Positions 25,901 through 35,357 of a DNA stretch of 64,000 nucleotides are shown piece after piece. The notes beneath the pieces are model-generated. The model saw only the letters and a list, made by a program, of their open reading frames with translations. It made no database searches and had not been told where the DNA came from. The position numbers were made by a program, and so were the translations under genes. The stretch comes from Olivibacter domesticus. Lineage in GTDB: Bacteria > Bacteroidota > Bacteroidia > Sphingobacteriales > Sphingobacteriaceae. The stretch covers positions 1 to 64,000 of the forward strand of contig NZ_FOAF01000004.1 in NCBI RefSeq assembly GCF_900109575.1, read 5' to 3'. Every line of letters starts with the position of its first letter. The first letter of the stretch is position 1.

Positions 25901-27745
25901 TTATTGTGTCGCTTGATAAAGTGACTGATGTAATTGATTCAATGTTGCTTCCGGTATTTTAATAACCTTCCGGTCATAGGTCATCATTCCATTTGTTTCC
26001 ACCTCCACATCTGTGGTCTGTGTGTAAACACCGGCTGATAGTCCCAATGGAATAAGTTTCTTTAAATCATCCATGAGTCGGGTATAGCGTTTCAATAATT
26101 CGTCATTATTCTTAAAATTTTGATAGCCCCAGTTATCCTTCTGTTGCCAAGTATGCCCTTCCACTGGCAATCCTAGACCACCAAACTCGCCCAATACCAA
26201 TACTTGCTTGTCTCCAAAAATTTCGGGATCAGGCATCGAAGGATCAGGGTAGTTATGTATATCTAAAATATGTCCTGTCTTTAGGAAATTACCCCCACTT
26301 GCACTATTTACTAAACGAGAAGGATCGTTCTGCATAGTCCACTCCGTAATTTCTTTCGTTTTAAACTGCCCCCAAGCCTCATTAAAAGGTACCCAAACAA
26401 CAATACTCGGATAATTATGCAAAGCCTCCATAATTGATTTCCATTCCTTTTTATGATAGGCTTCCGATTCGGCAGAGCGCTCCTTGTCTAAATTAAATCC
26501 AGAAATTTGACCAACACGGTTATCCCAACGGTTCCCTCCTAAGTCGCCACTTGGCATATCTTGCCAAACCAGCATACCTAAGCTATCACAATGACGATAC
26601 CAGCGTGCAGGCTCTACCTTAATATGCTTACGGATCATATTAAAGCCCATCCCTTTCGTTTTAATAACATCGAACAAAAGGGCTTCATCTGTTGGTGCTG
26701 TATAAAGACCATCTGGCCACCAGCCCTGATCAAGCGGACCATATTGGAAAACAAACTTGTTATTTAATAAAAGACGTTGAATACCTTTGCTATCTTTAGC
26801 CATAGAAATTTTCCGCATGGCAAAATAACTTGTTACCTCATCCACTACTTTTCCTTTTCTTATTAAAGAGATTTTAAGATCATATAAGTGAGGACTGGTA
26901 GGCGACCACAGTTTAGCATTTGCTATTGGAAGACTTGCTTCCGCACCCACTTCAATAGTCTTTTCGCTTACAGTTTTCCCAGCGTTTTGTGCAACTATTT
27001 TTAATTGATCGCCAGCCATACCACCTTCTACAATTGCAGAAAATTTAAGTTGCTGCTGATCAACATCGGGCGTTTGTTTCGTTTGAGCAATGAAGGTTTT
27101 AGGTACGCTCTCCACCCATACAGTTTGCCAGATACCCGTTACCGGAGTATACCAGATACCTTCAGGATTTTTAACTTGTTTACCTCTTGGTTGTGGACCG
27201 TCATCTGTTGGATCCCAGACCCGGATAGCGATCTCTTGCTTTTTACCCTTTTTTAACTGCTTTGTGATGTCGAAATAAAAAGGATCAAAGCCACCTTCAT
27301 GGCTTCCTACTTTATTGCCATTTACGTAAACATCACACTGCCAATCTACCGCTCCAAAATGCAGCAAAACCTGATCTTTATTAACAGATTTTGCTAATTC
27401 AATGGTATTTTTATACCACAGTACTTGCTCTTTTCCTACCGTTTTCCCTACACCCGATAAGGCTGACTCAACAGCAAAAGGCACTAGAATCTGCCCATCA
27501 AATTTGGCAGGCAAATTATTTGTTGATTTAGGCGTAATAGCATATTCCCAAATTCCATTTAAATTCTGCCAGTTATTTCGAACCATTTGCGGCCGTGGAT
27601 ATTCCTTCAAAGGTTTTGAAGGATCTACCTGCTCTGCCCAAGGCGACATAATTTTGCCAGCAACAGGCTTCCAAGTAGTTGTTTGTGCTTTTGTTAATTG
27701 AAATGGTACTGCCAGTACTACTATCATCAGTAACTTCCGGATCAT
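25901..27745 (-). CDS. GH2-family glycosidase (beta-galactosidase/beta-glucuronidase type)
   Basis: 614-residue exported enzyme (signal peptide about 1-20, ending LTKAQ). Domain order is that of GH2: N-terminal sugar-binding jelly roll (VDWQCDVYVNGNKVGSHEGGFDPF), an Ig-like domain (about 220-310), and a TIM barrel. The acid/base is E456 in FNEAWGQ and the nucleophile is E520 in LGEFGG. It is shorter than LacZ and lacks the C-terminal LacZ domains. It may be a beta-galactosidase, beta-glucuronidase or other GH2 activity. It lies 31 bases after the GH5-like gene and before the perfect hairpin. Confidence 0.88.
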   Translation of the reverse strand: MIRKLLMIVVLAVPFQLTKAQTTTWKPVAGKIMSPWAEQVDPSKPLKEYPRPQMVRNNWQNLNGIWEYAITPKSTNNLPAKFDGQILVPFAVESALSGVGKTVGKEQVLWYKNTIELAKSVNKDQVLLHFGAVDWQCDVYVNGNKVGSHEGGFDPFYFDITKQLKKGKKQEIAIRVWDPTDDGPQPRGKQVKNPEGIWYTPVTGIWQTVWVESVPKTFIAQTKQTPDVDQQQLKFSAIVEGGMAGDQLKIVAQNAGKTVSEKTIEVGAEASLPIANAKLWSPTSPHLYDLKISLIRKGKVVDEVTSYFAMRKISMAKDSKGIQRLLLNNKFVFQYGPLDQGWWPDGLYTAPTDEALLFDVIKTKGMGFNMIRKHIKVEPARWYRHCDSLGMLVWQDMPSGDLGGNRWDNRVGQISGFNLDKERSAESEAYHKKEWKSIMEALHNYPSIVVWVPFNEAWGQFKTKEITEWTMQNDPSRLVNSASGGNFLKTGHILDIHNYPDPSMPDPEIFGDKQVLVLGEFGGLGLPVEGHTWQQKDNWGYQNFKNNDELLKRYTRLMDDLKKLIPLGLSAGVYTQTTDVEVETNGMMTYDRKVIKIPEATLNQLHQSLYQATQ

Positions 27746-27776
27746 GCTTGTATCTATTTAAGAGTATATATGTTTG

Positions 27777-28940
27777 TTATTTCTTTGCTGCTAATGACTT
27801 TATGAATTGAACTTCCTGTTCATTAAAAGGTGTTCCATCTTTTCTCAAAATATCATGAAACCATGTTGCAGGTTCGCTATTATAGCTTTTTTTCCAACTA
27901 TCCCAGGCATAAATTGTCTGCGTCTTGCCATCCACAAAACCCCAATTGTATGCACCCACATTATATTTTTTGGCTATTGGTAGACTGCCTTCGAATGTGC
28001 TCTTATTTGGCCGTGCCATATATTCCGTACACAGTAATGGCCTTCCGTATTTTTGCAGTTGTTTGATGCGTGATTCAAATGAAGCGGGATCCTCATAATT
28101 ATGGAAAGATATAATGTCAGATTCATTAAGCTGTACCTTTTGTATAGCGGTTAAAGACGCTTCGTCCGACCAATCTCCACCATCCCATAGGCCCGAAGTG
28201 AGTGGCTGTATAGGGTTTGCGGCCCTTGCCCAACTGAAACTTTTCTCTAGTAAGGGAAGTACATACTTCTCTTTATCTTTTAACTCCACTTTTCCATAGG
28301 AACTTGTGTTCGGGTTGTTCGGTTCATTCCAGACATCCCATCCCAGAATTCGCTCATCCTTTGCAAAATGCTGCACAACTCCTTTAACATAGCGCTCCAA
28401 TCTGGGGTACTGTGTTGAATCTTTTAATACATCTGCACCCGGACTTTGTACCCATCCCGAATTGTGAACATGAGGTTTAGGGGCGCGTTGCTTTCCTAAA
28501 GCTGGAAAAGGATCCCAGCAGGAGTCAAAAAACACAAAAAGTGGCTTAATTTTGTGCTTATGGGCTATCTCTAGGAAAACGTCCATTCTTGTTAGAAACC
28601 CTACACTATCCTGCTCATACAACAGATCGTGTAAATATACACGCATGGTATTAAAGCCTAAATCTGCAGCCCAGCCTAATTCTTTATTGATCGTTAAGGT
28701 ATCAAAAGTTTCTGCTTGCCACATCTCCAACTGGTTGATGGCCGTACTCGGGCTAAAGTTACTGCCTATCGGCCAATCCTCCCCTCCGTACCATTTATTT
28801 GCCTCTTCGGTCGTCCATTTAACACGTTGGGCTATCGTGTCTTCATTCTGATGTGCCTTTTTTTCACTTTGCGATGTGCAACGGATAAAACAGATGCCAA
28901 TTGCTATAAGAAGACATAATTTTAATGCAGATATTCTCAT
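27777..28940 (-). CDS. GH5-like (clan GH-A) glycoside hydrolase lipoprotein
   Basis: 387-residue protein with a lipoprotein-type signal (FIRC near residue 21). It is a TIM-barrel clan GH-A enzyme: acid/base E206 in DVWNEPNN and nucleophile E306 in LLCTEYMARP. The LGFNTMRVYLHD segment is typical of GH5-like enzymes, often named cellulase or 1,4-beta-xylanase in automatic annotation. Which beta-linked backbone it cuts is unclear; given GH43, GH127 and GH2 neighbours an arabinose- or galactose-substituted glycan is plausible. It starts the GH5-GH2-epimerase-GH43 run, downstream of the large intergenic element at 29080-29447. Confidence 0.78.
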   Translation of the reverse strand: MRISALKLCLLIAIGICFIRCTSQSEKKAHQNEDTIAQRVKWTTEEANKWYGGEDWPIGSNFSPSTAINQLEMWQAETFDTLTINKELGWAADLGFNTMRVYLHDLLYEQDSVGFLTRMDVFLEIAHKHKIKPLFVFFDSCWDPFPALGKQRAPKPHVHNSGWVQSPGADVLKDSTQYPRLERYVKGVVQHFAKDERILGWDVWNEPNNPNTSSYGKVELKDKEKYVLPLLEKSFSWARAANPIQPLTSGLWDGGDWSDEASLTAIQKVQLNESDIISFHNYEDPASFESRIKQLQKYGRPLLCTEYMARPNKSTFEGSLPIAKKYNVGAYNWGFVDGKTQTIYAWDSWKKSYNSEPATWFHDILRKDGTPFNEQEVQFIKSLAAKK

Positions 28941-29079
28941 AAAGTTTTAATTGATTATCGATTGACCTGAAGTTCATTCAATGAACCTCAACTTTTTCAA
29001 AGAAAGCAAATCTGATAAAGAATACAAAAATGTAGCGTTTCAATCTTTCTATATATTGTCTCAATATCGTTTTATTATC

Positions 29080-29447
29080 ACTTTTGCTTGATCAAAAGTT
29101 GAGCAAAAATCAAGGCTACACAGAATAGCTAAAAATGGTTTCCCCGACTTGTTCCATGGAGCCGTTTCGCTACGCTTCACTTGTCATAGAACTAACCTCA
29201 CCCACCGAAACCATTTTTCGCCGCTCATTCTGCGAGGCCACCCTGTCCTACGCTCCAGAGCCCCGTTTTCTGATCTGTAGCAACTTTATACTACTCCGTG
29301 ACTCGAAACGGTTACTTGCTCGCAATAGCACTCCGTTTCGGGTGAAATGCTGCCTTAGCTAGTTGCGGCGTGCAGGTGGAAGCACTACCGTTGTAGCAGC
29401 TAGGTACAGCAGCGAGTTTTGCTCCATTTTTGCGGCCAAAAATGGAA
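29080..29447. repeat. Long intergenic element with hairpins at both ends, copy B
   Basis: Second copy of the 23111-23523 element, in the same orientation, filling most of the 585-base gap 28941-29525. The left hairpin ACTTTTG-CTTGAT-CAAAAGT (29080-29099) keeps the CTTGAT loop of copy A while both stem arms differ together. The right hairpin CCATTTTTG-CGGC-CAAAAATGG (29424-29445) is perfect. The interior shares ordered blocks with copy A but is diverged. It separates the DUF4965 gene from the GH5-like gene on the same strand, so it may split or modulate that transcription unit. Confidence 0.7.
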
Positions 29448-29525
29448 AGCCATAAACAAAGGCGGATTGCCTAGGAAATTCCTGACAATACCGCCTTCTT
29501 ACCTATAATTGACCAATCAAAAAGT

Positions 29526-32021
29526 TTACTCCATCTCTTTTTGCAACATCTTCACAAAGTACCCACCTACTACCGAGCGTGCTCTAAATCCTACCGACTT
29601 ACCGTCGGTTGTTTCGTGCCAATCACTCAAAGGAATACGATCCGTCGTTTCATTAGCATACTTCCACACCGGATCTACGAACGTTTGAAAGTCTGCATCG
29701 GGGGCTAATGTAGCAGTCCACAAAATCCAATCAGATTTCGTATAAGTCTTTCTGCTATCAAGCGGTAATCCGTAAAGCTCTTGCTTCGTTTTATAATAAG
29801 CAATTTCCTTTTCCACTACTTCCTTAGGAAAGATATTCAATTTCAACAATTTGTCCCATATCATGTTATATTTTTGGCTCCAGGTATCTTTCTGTCCAAA
29901 TGCAAGCCCGTAATGGTCCCCGTCATTGGCCAGTTCCATCCATTTCTTTGCCATGGTTCTCGCTAGTTCAAAATGCTCTTTCGCTACATCGTCTTTATGT
30001 AGCATTTCGGCTAGTTTGGCATAGGATGCAATACCCATGATAGCTTTTACGGAGAGATTCGCATTTCTTGCTAAATGACCAGCAAAGTCGTCTGTACACA
30101 ATTGATTTGCTGGATCTAACCCTTCCTTTTTAAGAAAATCGGTCCAGGTAGTTAATGTTTTCCAATGCTTTTCAGCGAAATCCGCATTACCGTCTCTAAC
30201 AGCAACTGCAGCAGTTATCGTAAGCATATTGCCCGCCTCTTCTACTGGCATATCCTCCCCATACGTTTGTCCGTTAGCCAGTGGGTAAGTGCCTACATCA
30301 TGGGCGGGGAAAGGTTTACTCCACTTCCCACTTTCGGAATATTCGTAAATAAACCGTAGTAGCCCCTTAGCCAATTCAGTATTATACAATAAAAACATCG
30401 GTGCGGATGGGTATGTTATATCCACCGTTCCAATAGATCCATTGGAGAAATTTTCTTTGGAAAAAAACAATAACTCTCCATTTGTATTTGCTACCACTTT
30501 ATGCGCTGCAATCGCTTGACGATAGGCCAGGTTACATAAGTCGGCATACTTTTCTCCACCAGCTTTCTTGGCATCTGCCGTTAACTTTGCATCAAATGTT
30601 TTGCATGCCTCCATGAGCTTAACATAATCCTGCTGTGCCGCATTCAACATATCTAATGCGGTCGTCTTTCCATCTCTGCGCCACCATGGCCGCAGGTTTT
30701 TCCCGAAATATTGTACCGAATATTCATCGTCATAACCAACCGTAACATGTTCGGATATAGGATCCGAAACTTTACCTAAATCCATTTCTACACCAACCAA
30801 TATGTCACCCGCATAACCGCTTGATGCACCTGATTTATTTCCTTTACCTGCAAGAGCCGCTACAAAGTCTTGTAAGTTATTAGGCATAGCTTTCACCGTT
30901 GGCTTCTTGTCTACTGCAAGGTAAGCCTTACCCCAATCAATCCGTACATTATCACCCTTCTTGCCTAGTATTGCCTGACTGGTGGTTCCAACCGATTGTA
31001 TCAGTTGATTATCCCCATTTTCCAAAGCTGTTTTCACTTCCTGATTTGGTTTGTCTGAACTAATCAGGCCCGACATTGCAAACCAGAGCTTTACATCATG
31101 TTGCTTACCATCTGAAGAAGCAGTCTTAAAGGTAACGTAGGAAGCAGGCCTCGCAAGTATTTCCACTTGATCTATTAATAAAGGAGAAGTAAATGTTAAA
31201 TCAAGTGTTACGGCGCCTGCATCGAATGTATAAGCCGTTTGTGTTGCGGTTAATTTAACAGCTTTTTGTGCCGCCAATTTAGTATCTAGTAATTGACGTT
31301 CGCGCACCAATCCCACATCAATGAATGCGCCTCCACGATCATTTCTACAATGAACGGCTAGCACATTTTTTCCTGTTTTGAATGCTCTCCGTCCTGCTTC
31401 ACTAATATCTTTTTGGGTATAATCTAATAAAAAGTTTTCATCTTCATAAATCCGCTCACCGTTTAAGAAAACTTCTACCGCATCATCATGACTTATCAAA
31501 AGCTTCACGTCATTTTCGATCTCCGCCAGCGTGAACTCTCTACGATACCAAATCTCTTTATCATATAAAGAAGCAGGTTTCATAGGATTATCACCAGAAT
31601 TATCGCCAAAAGGCGCCTCCCCTTGTTTCCATGACTGATCGGCAAAATCGCCCTTCTCCCAACCTGCATCTGGCTGCTTGTAGGTATAACGTACCGAGTA
31701 TGGCTTCTTTTGTGCTGTTGGCACTATATCTTCTATTACGGAAAGTGGCTTGCTCGCCAACTGATAGATTTGCCCATCTACCTGAGCAAGTGCAATTAGC
31801 GGCTGATCTGCACCTGTCCAATGCTTTGTCTGCTGCGTATTTAAGGTATCACCAAAAGACCATATACTAAGATAAGGATCATGCGTTATCAAGGGATACG
31901 CAGGTGCTCTCAACGTAGACTCTGCAGATTTCTCAGAAGATTGTTTTGTCGGGCTGTTCGTACAACTGACGAGTACACCTAGCCCTATCAAAAAGCAACT
32001 AAAAGTTATTTTATTCATCAT
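29526..32021 (-). CDS. DUF4965/DUF5127/DUF1793 'glutaminase-like' lipoprotein
   Basis: 831-residue exported lipoprotein (lipobox LVSC near residue 20). N-terminal sequence resembles the DUF4964/DUF5127 region, with an inserted jelly-roll-like segment around residues 130-230 (WYRREFTLAEIENDVKLLISHDDAVEVFLNGERIY). The C-terminal half carries the six-hairpin helical DUF4965/DUF1793 region (YPSAPMFLLYNTELAKGLLRFIYEYSESGKW, FPAHDVGTYP and LCTDDFAGHLARNANLSVKAIMGI). Such proteins are often named glutaminase from fungal relatives, but in Bacteroidota PULs they are probably glycosidases or glycan-processing enzymes of unknown specificity. It lies between the F-clan glycosidase gene and intergenic element B. 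Confidence 0.8.
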   Translation of the reverse strand: MMNKITFSCFLIGLGVLVSCTNSPTKQSSEKSAESTLRAPAYPLITHDPYLSIWSFGDTLNTQQTKHWTGADQPLIALAQVDGQIYQLASKPLSVIEDIVPTAQKKPYSVRYTYKQPDAGWEKGDFADQSWKQGEAPFGDNSGDNPMKPASLYDKEIWYRREFTLAEIENDVKLLISHDDAVEVFLNGERIYEDENFLLDYTQKDISEAGRRAFKTGKNVLAVHCRNDRGGAFIDVGLVRERQLLDTKLAAQKAVKLTATQTAYTFDAGAVTLDLTFTSPLLIDQVEILARPASYVTFKTASSDGKQHDVKLWFAMSGLISSDKPNQEVKTALENGDNQLIQSVGTTSQAILGKKGDNVRIDWGKAYLAVDKKPTVKAMPNNLQDFVAALAGKGNKSGASSGYAGDILVGVEMDLGKVSDPISEHVTVGYDDEYSVQYFGKNLRPWWRRDGKTTALDMLNAAQQDYVKLMEACKTFDAKLTADAKKAGGEKYADLCNLAYRQAIAAHKVVANTNGELLFFSKENFSNGSIGTVDITYPSAPMFLLYNTELAKGLLRFIYEYSESGKWSKPFPAHDVGTYPLANGQTYGEDMPVEEAGNMLTITAAVAVRDGNADFAEKHWKTLTTWTDFLKKEGLDPANQLCTDDFAGHLARNANLSVKAIMGIASYAKLAEMLHKDDVAKEHFELARTMAKKWMELANDGDHYGLAFGQKDTWSQKYNMIWDKLLKLNIFPKEVVEKEIAYYKTKQELYGLPLDSRKTYTKSDWILWTATLAPDADFQTFVDPVWKYANETTDRIPLSDWHETTDGKSVGFRARSVVGGYFVKMLQKEME

Positions 32022-32104
32022 TTTTTTGTTTTAGTATCTTTATATCCATGTAAATTTATGGTACCTGTTGATTAGCCTATTTTATTTTCGCCCCATTTAC
32101 CCAA

Positions 32105-33145
32105 CTAGTCTGTGGGCGCAGATAAGATAAAATCAAATGGTTCATCTCTATTTACAGTCAATGTTCCATTCTCAAATTTTAGCTCCGCTACTTGGGCGGA
32201 TGACCGTCTCAGTTCGTAAGGCAGCACGCCGATTTCATTATTATCCGATTTTCTATGCTCCTTTCTTCCAGGATGGGTAAAGTAAAAGACATAGGCTTTA
32301 TCTTTTAGTACAATGACATCACCATGCGCCCCAGTCGGTGTGTCGTCTGGCCTACTTCCCTTCGTATCCAATATTCTCCCCTGTTTTTCCCAATGCTGTA
32401 AGTCTTTTGAACGATATACACGCATTCCAGCCCATTCATCAGTTAACAGCCAATAGTAGCCTTTATACGCAAAGACTTTCGGGCCTTCCTGGCCTTTTCC
32501 TGGAAAAATAGGCTTCCGATTTGTCTTCCATGTCTTTAAATCACTACTTTCTGCCATGAGCATATTTCCAGCGGGGTTTGCTTCATCTTTATACCACATT
32601 CGCCACAAGCCTGTGCGATCTTTAAACAAACTAGCGTCGATTACCTTTTCTGAAGTGAGCGTTGGAAAATCTAAAAATTCCCAATCCCATAGATTTGTAC
32701 TTACGTAATGAGCCATCTTTGCTTGTCCACCCCAATGGTTTCTCACCCCCTTTATGTAAGCCAGGTACATATGATACTTCCCATCATGATACACTACATC
32801 GGGTGCCCAAAAGGTATTTTTGCCTTTTTCAAATTCAAGGTCAAGTGTTCCCCGATAAACCCAAGTTTTGCCTTCATCCGAAGTCGAAGCAATGCCAATA
32901 GCGGTTCCATAGCAATATGCAACATCGGCAGCATCTGTATTCGCTCGGCGCTGTGTGTAAAGCATCCACCAGGCTTTTTCATCCTTATTGTAGATGAGCG
33001 TCGGATCTGCCACACCATCCGTAATAGGATCACGAAATAAAGGAGCTGGTGCTACATGATTCGTTTCTTGTCCATACGCGTTACTGCCCATCGCCGCAAT
33101 CAACAACGTTACAAAACCTAAAAAATGTTTTCTGATCAGCCTCAT
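32105..33145 (-). CDS. GH43-like (clan GH-F) glycosidase
   Basis: 346-residue secreted enzyme (signal peptide about 1-26, ending NAYGQ). The five-bladed propeller keeps the clan's acids: D47 (GVADPTLIY), D170 (KVIDASLF) and E220 (GQEGPKVF). Sequence such as RWWMLYTQRRAN-like and HWGGQAKMAHYVSTNLWDWEF differs from the other two GH43 genes here, so it is a distant member, possibly arabinosidase-like. It lies 8 bases after the GH127-type gene, indicating one transcript. The substrate is unknown. Confidence 0.8.
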   Translation of the reverse strand: MRLIRKHFLGFVTLLIAAMGSNAYGQETNHVAPAPLFRDPITDGVADPTLIYNKDEKAWWMLYTQRRANTDAADVAYCYGTAIGIASTSDEGKTWVYRGTLDLEFEKGKNTFWAPDVVYHDGKYHMYLAYIKGVRNHWGGQAKMAHYVSTNLWDWEFLDFPTLTSEKVIDASLFKDRTGLWRMWYKDEANPAGNMLMAESSDLKTWKTNRKPIFPGKGQEGPKVFAYKGYYWLLTDEWAGMRVYRSKDLQHWEKQGRILDTKGSRPDDTPTGAHGDVIVLKDKAYVFYFTHPGRKEHRKSDNNEIGVLPYELRRSSAQVAELKFENGTLTVNRDEPFDFILSAPTD

Positions 33146-33153
33146 TATTAAAA

Positions 33154-35205
33154 TCAGTTATTTAACACAGGAAAAGCAGCGATTCTTAGCCTTGCAGCGC
33201 CCATGGGAATAAGTGTTATCTCTTCTTCAGGCGATGCTGACGTTACCGGACTTTGCGGTAATACACCCGTAAGCCCATATTGATCAATTTTCCATTCAGG
33301 TAGGCGCTTCCCTTTCGCTTTGATGCTTACCGGCACATTTTCTTGCGAAAAGGGGAAATCATCTTTGGGCCATTCCTTACGTTCTATTTTAAAGCTATCT
33401 TCAGGCTTATGTTGATCGAAAAGCAATCCGTAGTTCCAAGGTGAGGCGGGCAGGATTTCGAAAGATGGCCATTTATCGGGGTCAGCCGTTTCTTGCCATT
33501 TTGAATCGCCAATTGCCGAAGCCTTGCTATCTTTTTTAACAAAATTCTCTTTAATTTTCAGCGAATAGGTTAATGGCCCGTGGTTGAGACTCACACTATT
33601 TTTATTCTTCTCCCATGTGTTTACCTTCATTTTCATAGGTAAAATCAATGTAACCCGATCTCCATCTTTCCAGTTTCGCACTATTTTAGCATACGAACCA
33701 GGCTTAAACGTCTCTTTGCTTTCCTCTCCATTGATCATCACTTTGGCTGTTTCAGACCAAGTGGGTATGCGCAGGTAGTAAGGGAAAGCCACCTCATCCT
33801 TCGTGTGGATAGTGAAATCAATCTTATCTTCGAAAGGGTAATGTGTAGTAGCGTCTATCGTTATCTCTTGACCATTTGCAACCTTAACATGTATACTTGC
33901 TTCACTATAGAGCAATGCTGCTACGCCATTATCTGGCGTAGCCATAAAGAGGTGTTCGGCATAATAAGGCCAACCTTGCGCATGATTATGTTGGCAACAT
34001 CTTGAGCTGAAAGGGTTCATCATGAGAAAAGGACCATTATTGTCGATACCCGGATGGTGATTTTTGCTATCACTGATAGACATATTAGGACTTGTAATAT
34101 ATCTTAAGGCCTTGAAATCGGGCATTACCGCAGCCGGATAGGTATTAAAAGCCACGTCTTCTGCATGGTCTGCCCAAAATGGATCACCCGTAATGCCCAT
34201 TAAGATTTCGTCGGATGCCATTTGCTCCACCATGCCGCAGGTTTCTACCCCCTGCCGTGGATCGGTATAACCTTCGCGGGCATTTTCATCTGCCCCAAAC
34301 ATACCGCCTGGTACATTCCCATATTTGGCACGTATTAACCGGAAGTCATTATAAGTTGCCTCTAAATCTGCCTTGTTTCCAGTCTGCAAATAATAAGTTG
34401 CCGGCTCTCTAAAACATTGTGCAATATTTACATTGTGCCAGTTAGGTAAATTATTTGGCTGACGCCAATCGGCCGTATTTTTATGAATTTTATTGGCCAA
34501 ATCGAGGAGCCATTCCTTTCCTTCCGTACGATTGTACAACCAGTAAATGCTATATAGATTATCTCCACCACGGCTGTTTTCCCAATAGTCTTTTAACAAC
34601 AAACTATCGGGTAATTGATTTTGCCAGGCAAAATATTTTTCCATGAAAGGCAGTACCCTTTCATCCTTGCTGTACTCATAGTAAGATTGCAGGCACCATA
34701 ACATAATCATGTTACCCCAAAGGTCTGGTTTGCCGTTCTTCAGTACTTCCGGTCCAAAATAACCATCTTCCCTTTGGCTTTCCAAGGCAGCATTTAGCCA
34801 TACCTTTGATTCATCAATAATCTTTTTGTCGTTCAATATATACCCCAGATTGGCATAACCCTTTAACCAATAAGGAACTTCCTCCCAGCCATGATCACCG
34901 GTGCCATCTTTACTTAACCATGCATTATTTTCTTTTGCTAACCACGCACTTATCTCGCCCAAGTGACCTGTTAGCCCCTCCTGTTGGAGCGATAGGTATT
35001 TCTTTAACCAACCCTTAGGCTGAATGCTACCTACTGGCAGTTTAATAAAATTCAGCGCTTTTAAAGGCTTTTTATTGACTACATAATTACTGTTGATTAT
35101 AGCAGTATCTGGACGATCTACATTCGTGATCTCTTCATGATTACTGCTGCAGGCGCTCAGAACAAGTATTGCGGTTATTAAAGAAAAAAACGTTTTATAC
35201 ATCAT
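33154..35205 (-). CDS. GH127/GH146-type beta-L-arabinofuranosidase lipoprotein (DUF1680)
   Basis: 683-residue lipoprotein (lipobox LSAC near residue 18) with the DUF1680 alpha/alpha toroid and C-terminal beta domain. The zinc/cysteine active site of GH127 is intact: E321 and C323 in GVETCGMVEQ and C403-C404 in SRCCQHNHAQGWPYY, with one cysteine expected as nucleophile. Characterised relatives release beta-L-arabinofuranose from hydroxyproline-rich glycoproteins or pectic side chains. This is the most informative gene for the PUL: it points to L-arabinofuranose-rich plant material. Upstream are a -7 box and a strong leader hairpin (35248-35302), so it probably has its own transcript start. Confidence 0.88.
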   Translation of the reverse strand: MMYKTFFSLITAILVLSACSSNHEEITNVDRPDTAIINSNYVVNKKPLKALNFIKLPVGSIQPKGWLKKYLSLQQEGLTGHLGEISAWLAKENNAWLSKDGTGDHGWEEVPYWLKGYANLGYILNDKKIIDESKVWLNAALESQREDGYFGPEVLKNGKPDLWGNMIMLWCLQSYYEYSKDERVLPFMEKYFAWQNQLPDSLLLKDYWENSRGGDNLYSIYWLYNRTEGKEWLLDLANKIHKNTADWRQPNNLPNWHNVNIAQCFREPATYYLQTGNKADLEATYNDFRLIRAKYGNVPGGMFGADENAREGYTDPRQGVETCGMVEQMASDEILMGITGDPFWADHAEDVAFNTYPAAVMPDFKALRYITSPNMSISDSKNHHPGIDNNGPFLMMNPFSSRCCQHNHAQGWPYYAEHLFMATPDNGVAALLYSEASIHVKVANGQEITIDATTHYPFEDKIDFTIHTKDEVAFPYYLRIPTWSETAKVMINGEESKETFKPGSYAKIVRNWKDGDRVTLILPMKMKVNTWEKNKNSVSLNHGPLTYSLKIKENFVKKDSKASAIGDSKWQETADPDKWPSFEILPASPWNYGLLFDQHKPEDSFKIERKEWPKDDFPFSQENVPVSIKAKGKRLPEWKIDQYGLTGVLPQSPVTSASPEEEITLIPMGAARLRIAAFPVLNN

Positions 35206-35247
35206 ATTTTAGTTATAAGGATTTCGGCCGTACAATTTGAACCAGAT

Positions 35248-35292
35248 AGCATGTTGGATTAAAATCCTAGAGGATTAGAAATCCAACATGCT
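35248..35292 (-). promoter_or_regulatory. Leader hairpin upstream of the GH127 gene
   Basis: AGCATGTTGGATT (35248-35260) pairs perfectly with AATCCAACATGCT (35280-35292), and inside it AATCC/GGATT form a further stem. The element starts about where transcription from the adjacent -7 box would begin, so the mRNA could carry the hairpin at its very 5' end. It also lies 66 bases after the DUF3823 stop, so it could instead mark the SusCD transcript's end. Confidence 0.65.
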
Positions 35293-35294
35293 TA

Positions 35295-35302
35295 CAAAGA
35301 TA
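35295..35302 (-). promoter_or_regulatory. Candidate -7 box for the GH127 operon
   Basis: On the minus strand this reads TATCTTTG, an exact TAnnTTTG match, 90 bases before the ATG at 35205. A -33 element is not convincing. It supports a second promoter within the PUL, separate from that of susC. Confidence 0.4.
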
Positions 35303-35357
35303 AAAATATAGGCTTGCGGAAGCTTCGAAATTATGCAAACCATCAATATTCCATTGT

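Noticed and set aside
29526-32021. Glutaminase
   Set aside because: The name comes from distant fungal relatives of the DUF4965/DUF1793 family. A large exported lipoprotein within a PUL is more likely to act on glycans.
32708-33040. 110-codon plus-strand open frame opposite the GH43-like gene
   Set aside because: Antisense to a glycosidase with intact active-site residues; its composition is that of a shadow frame.
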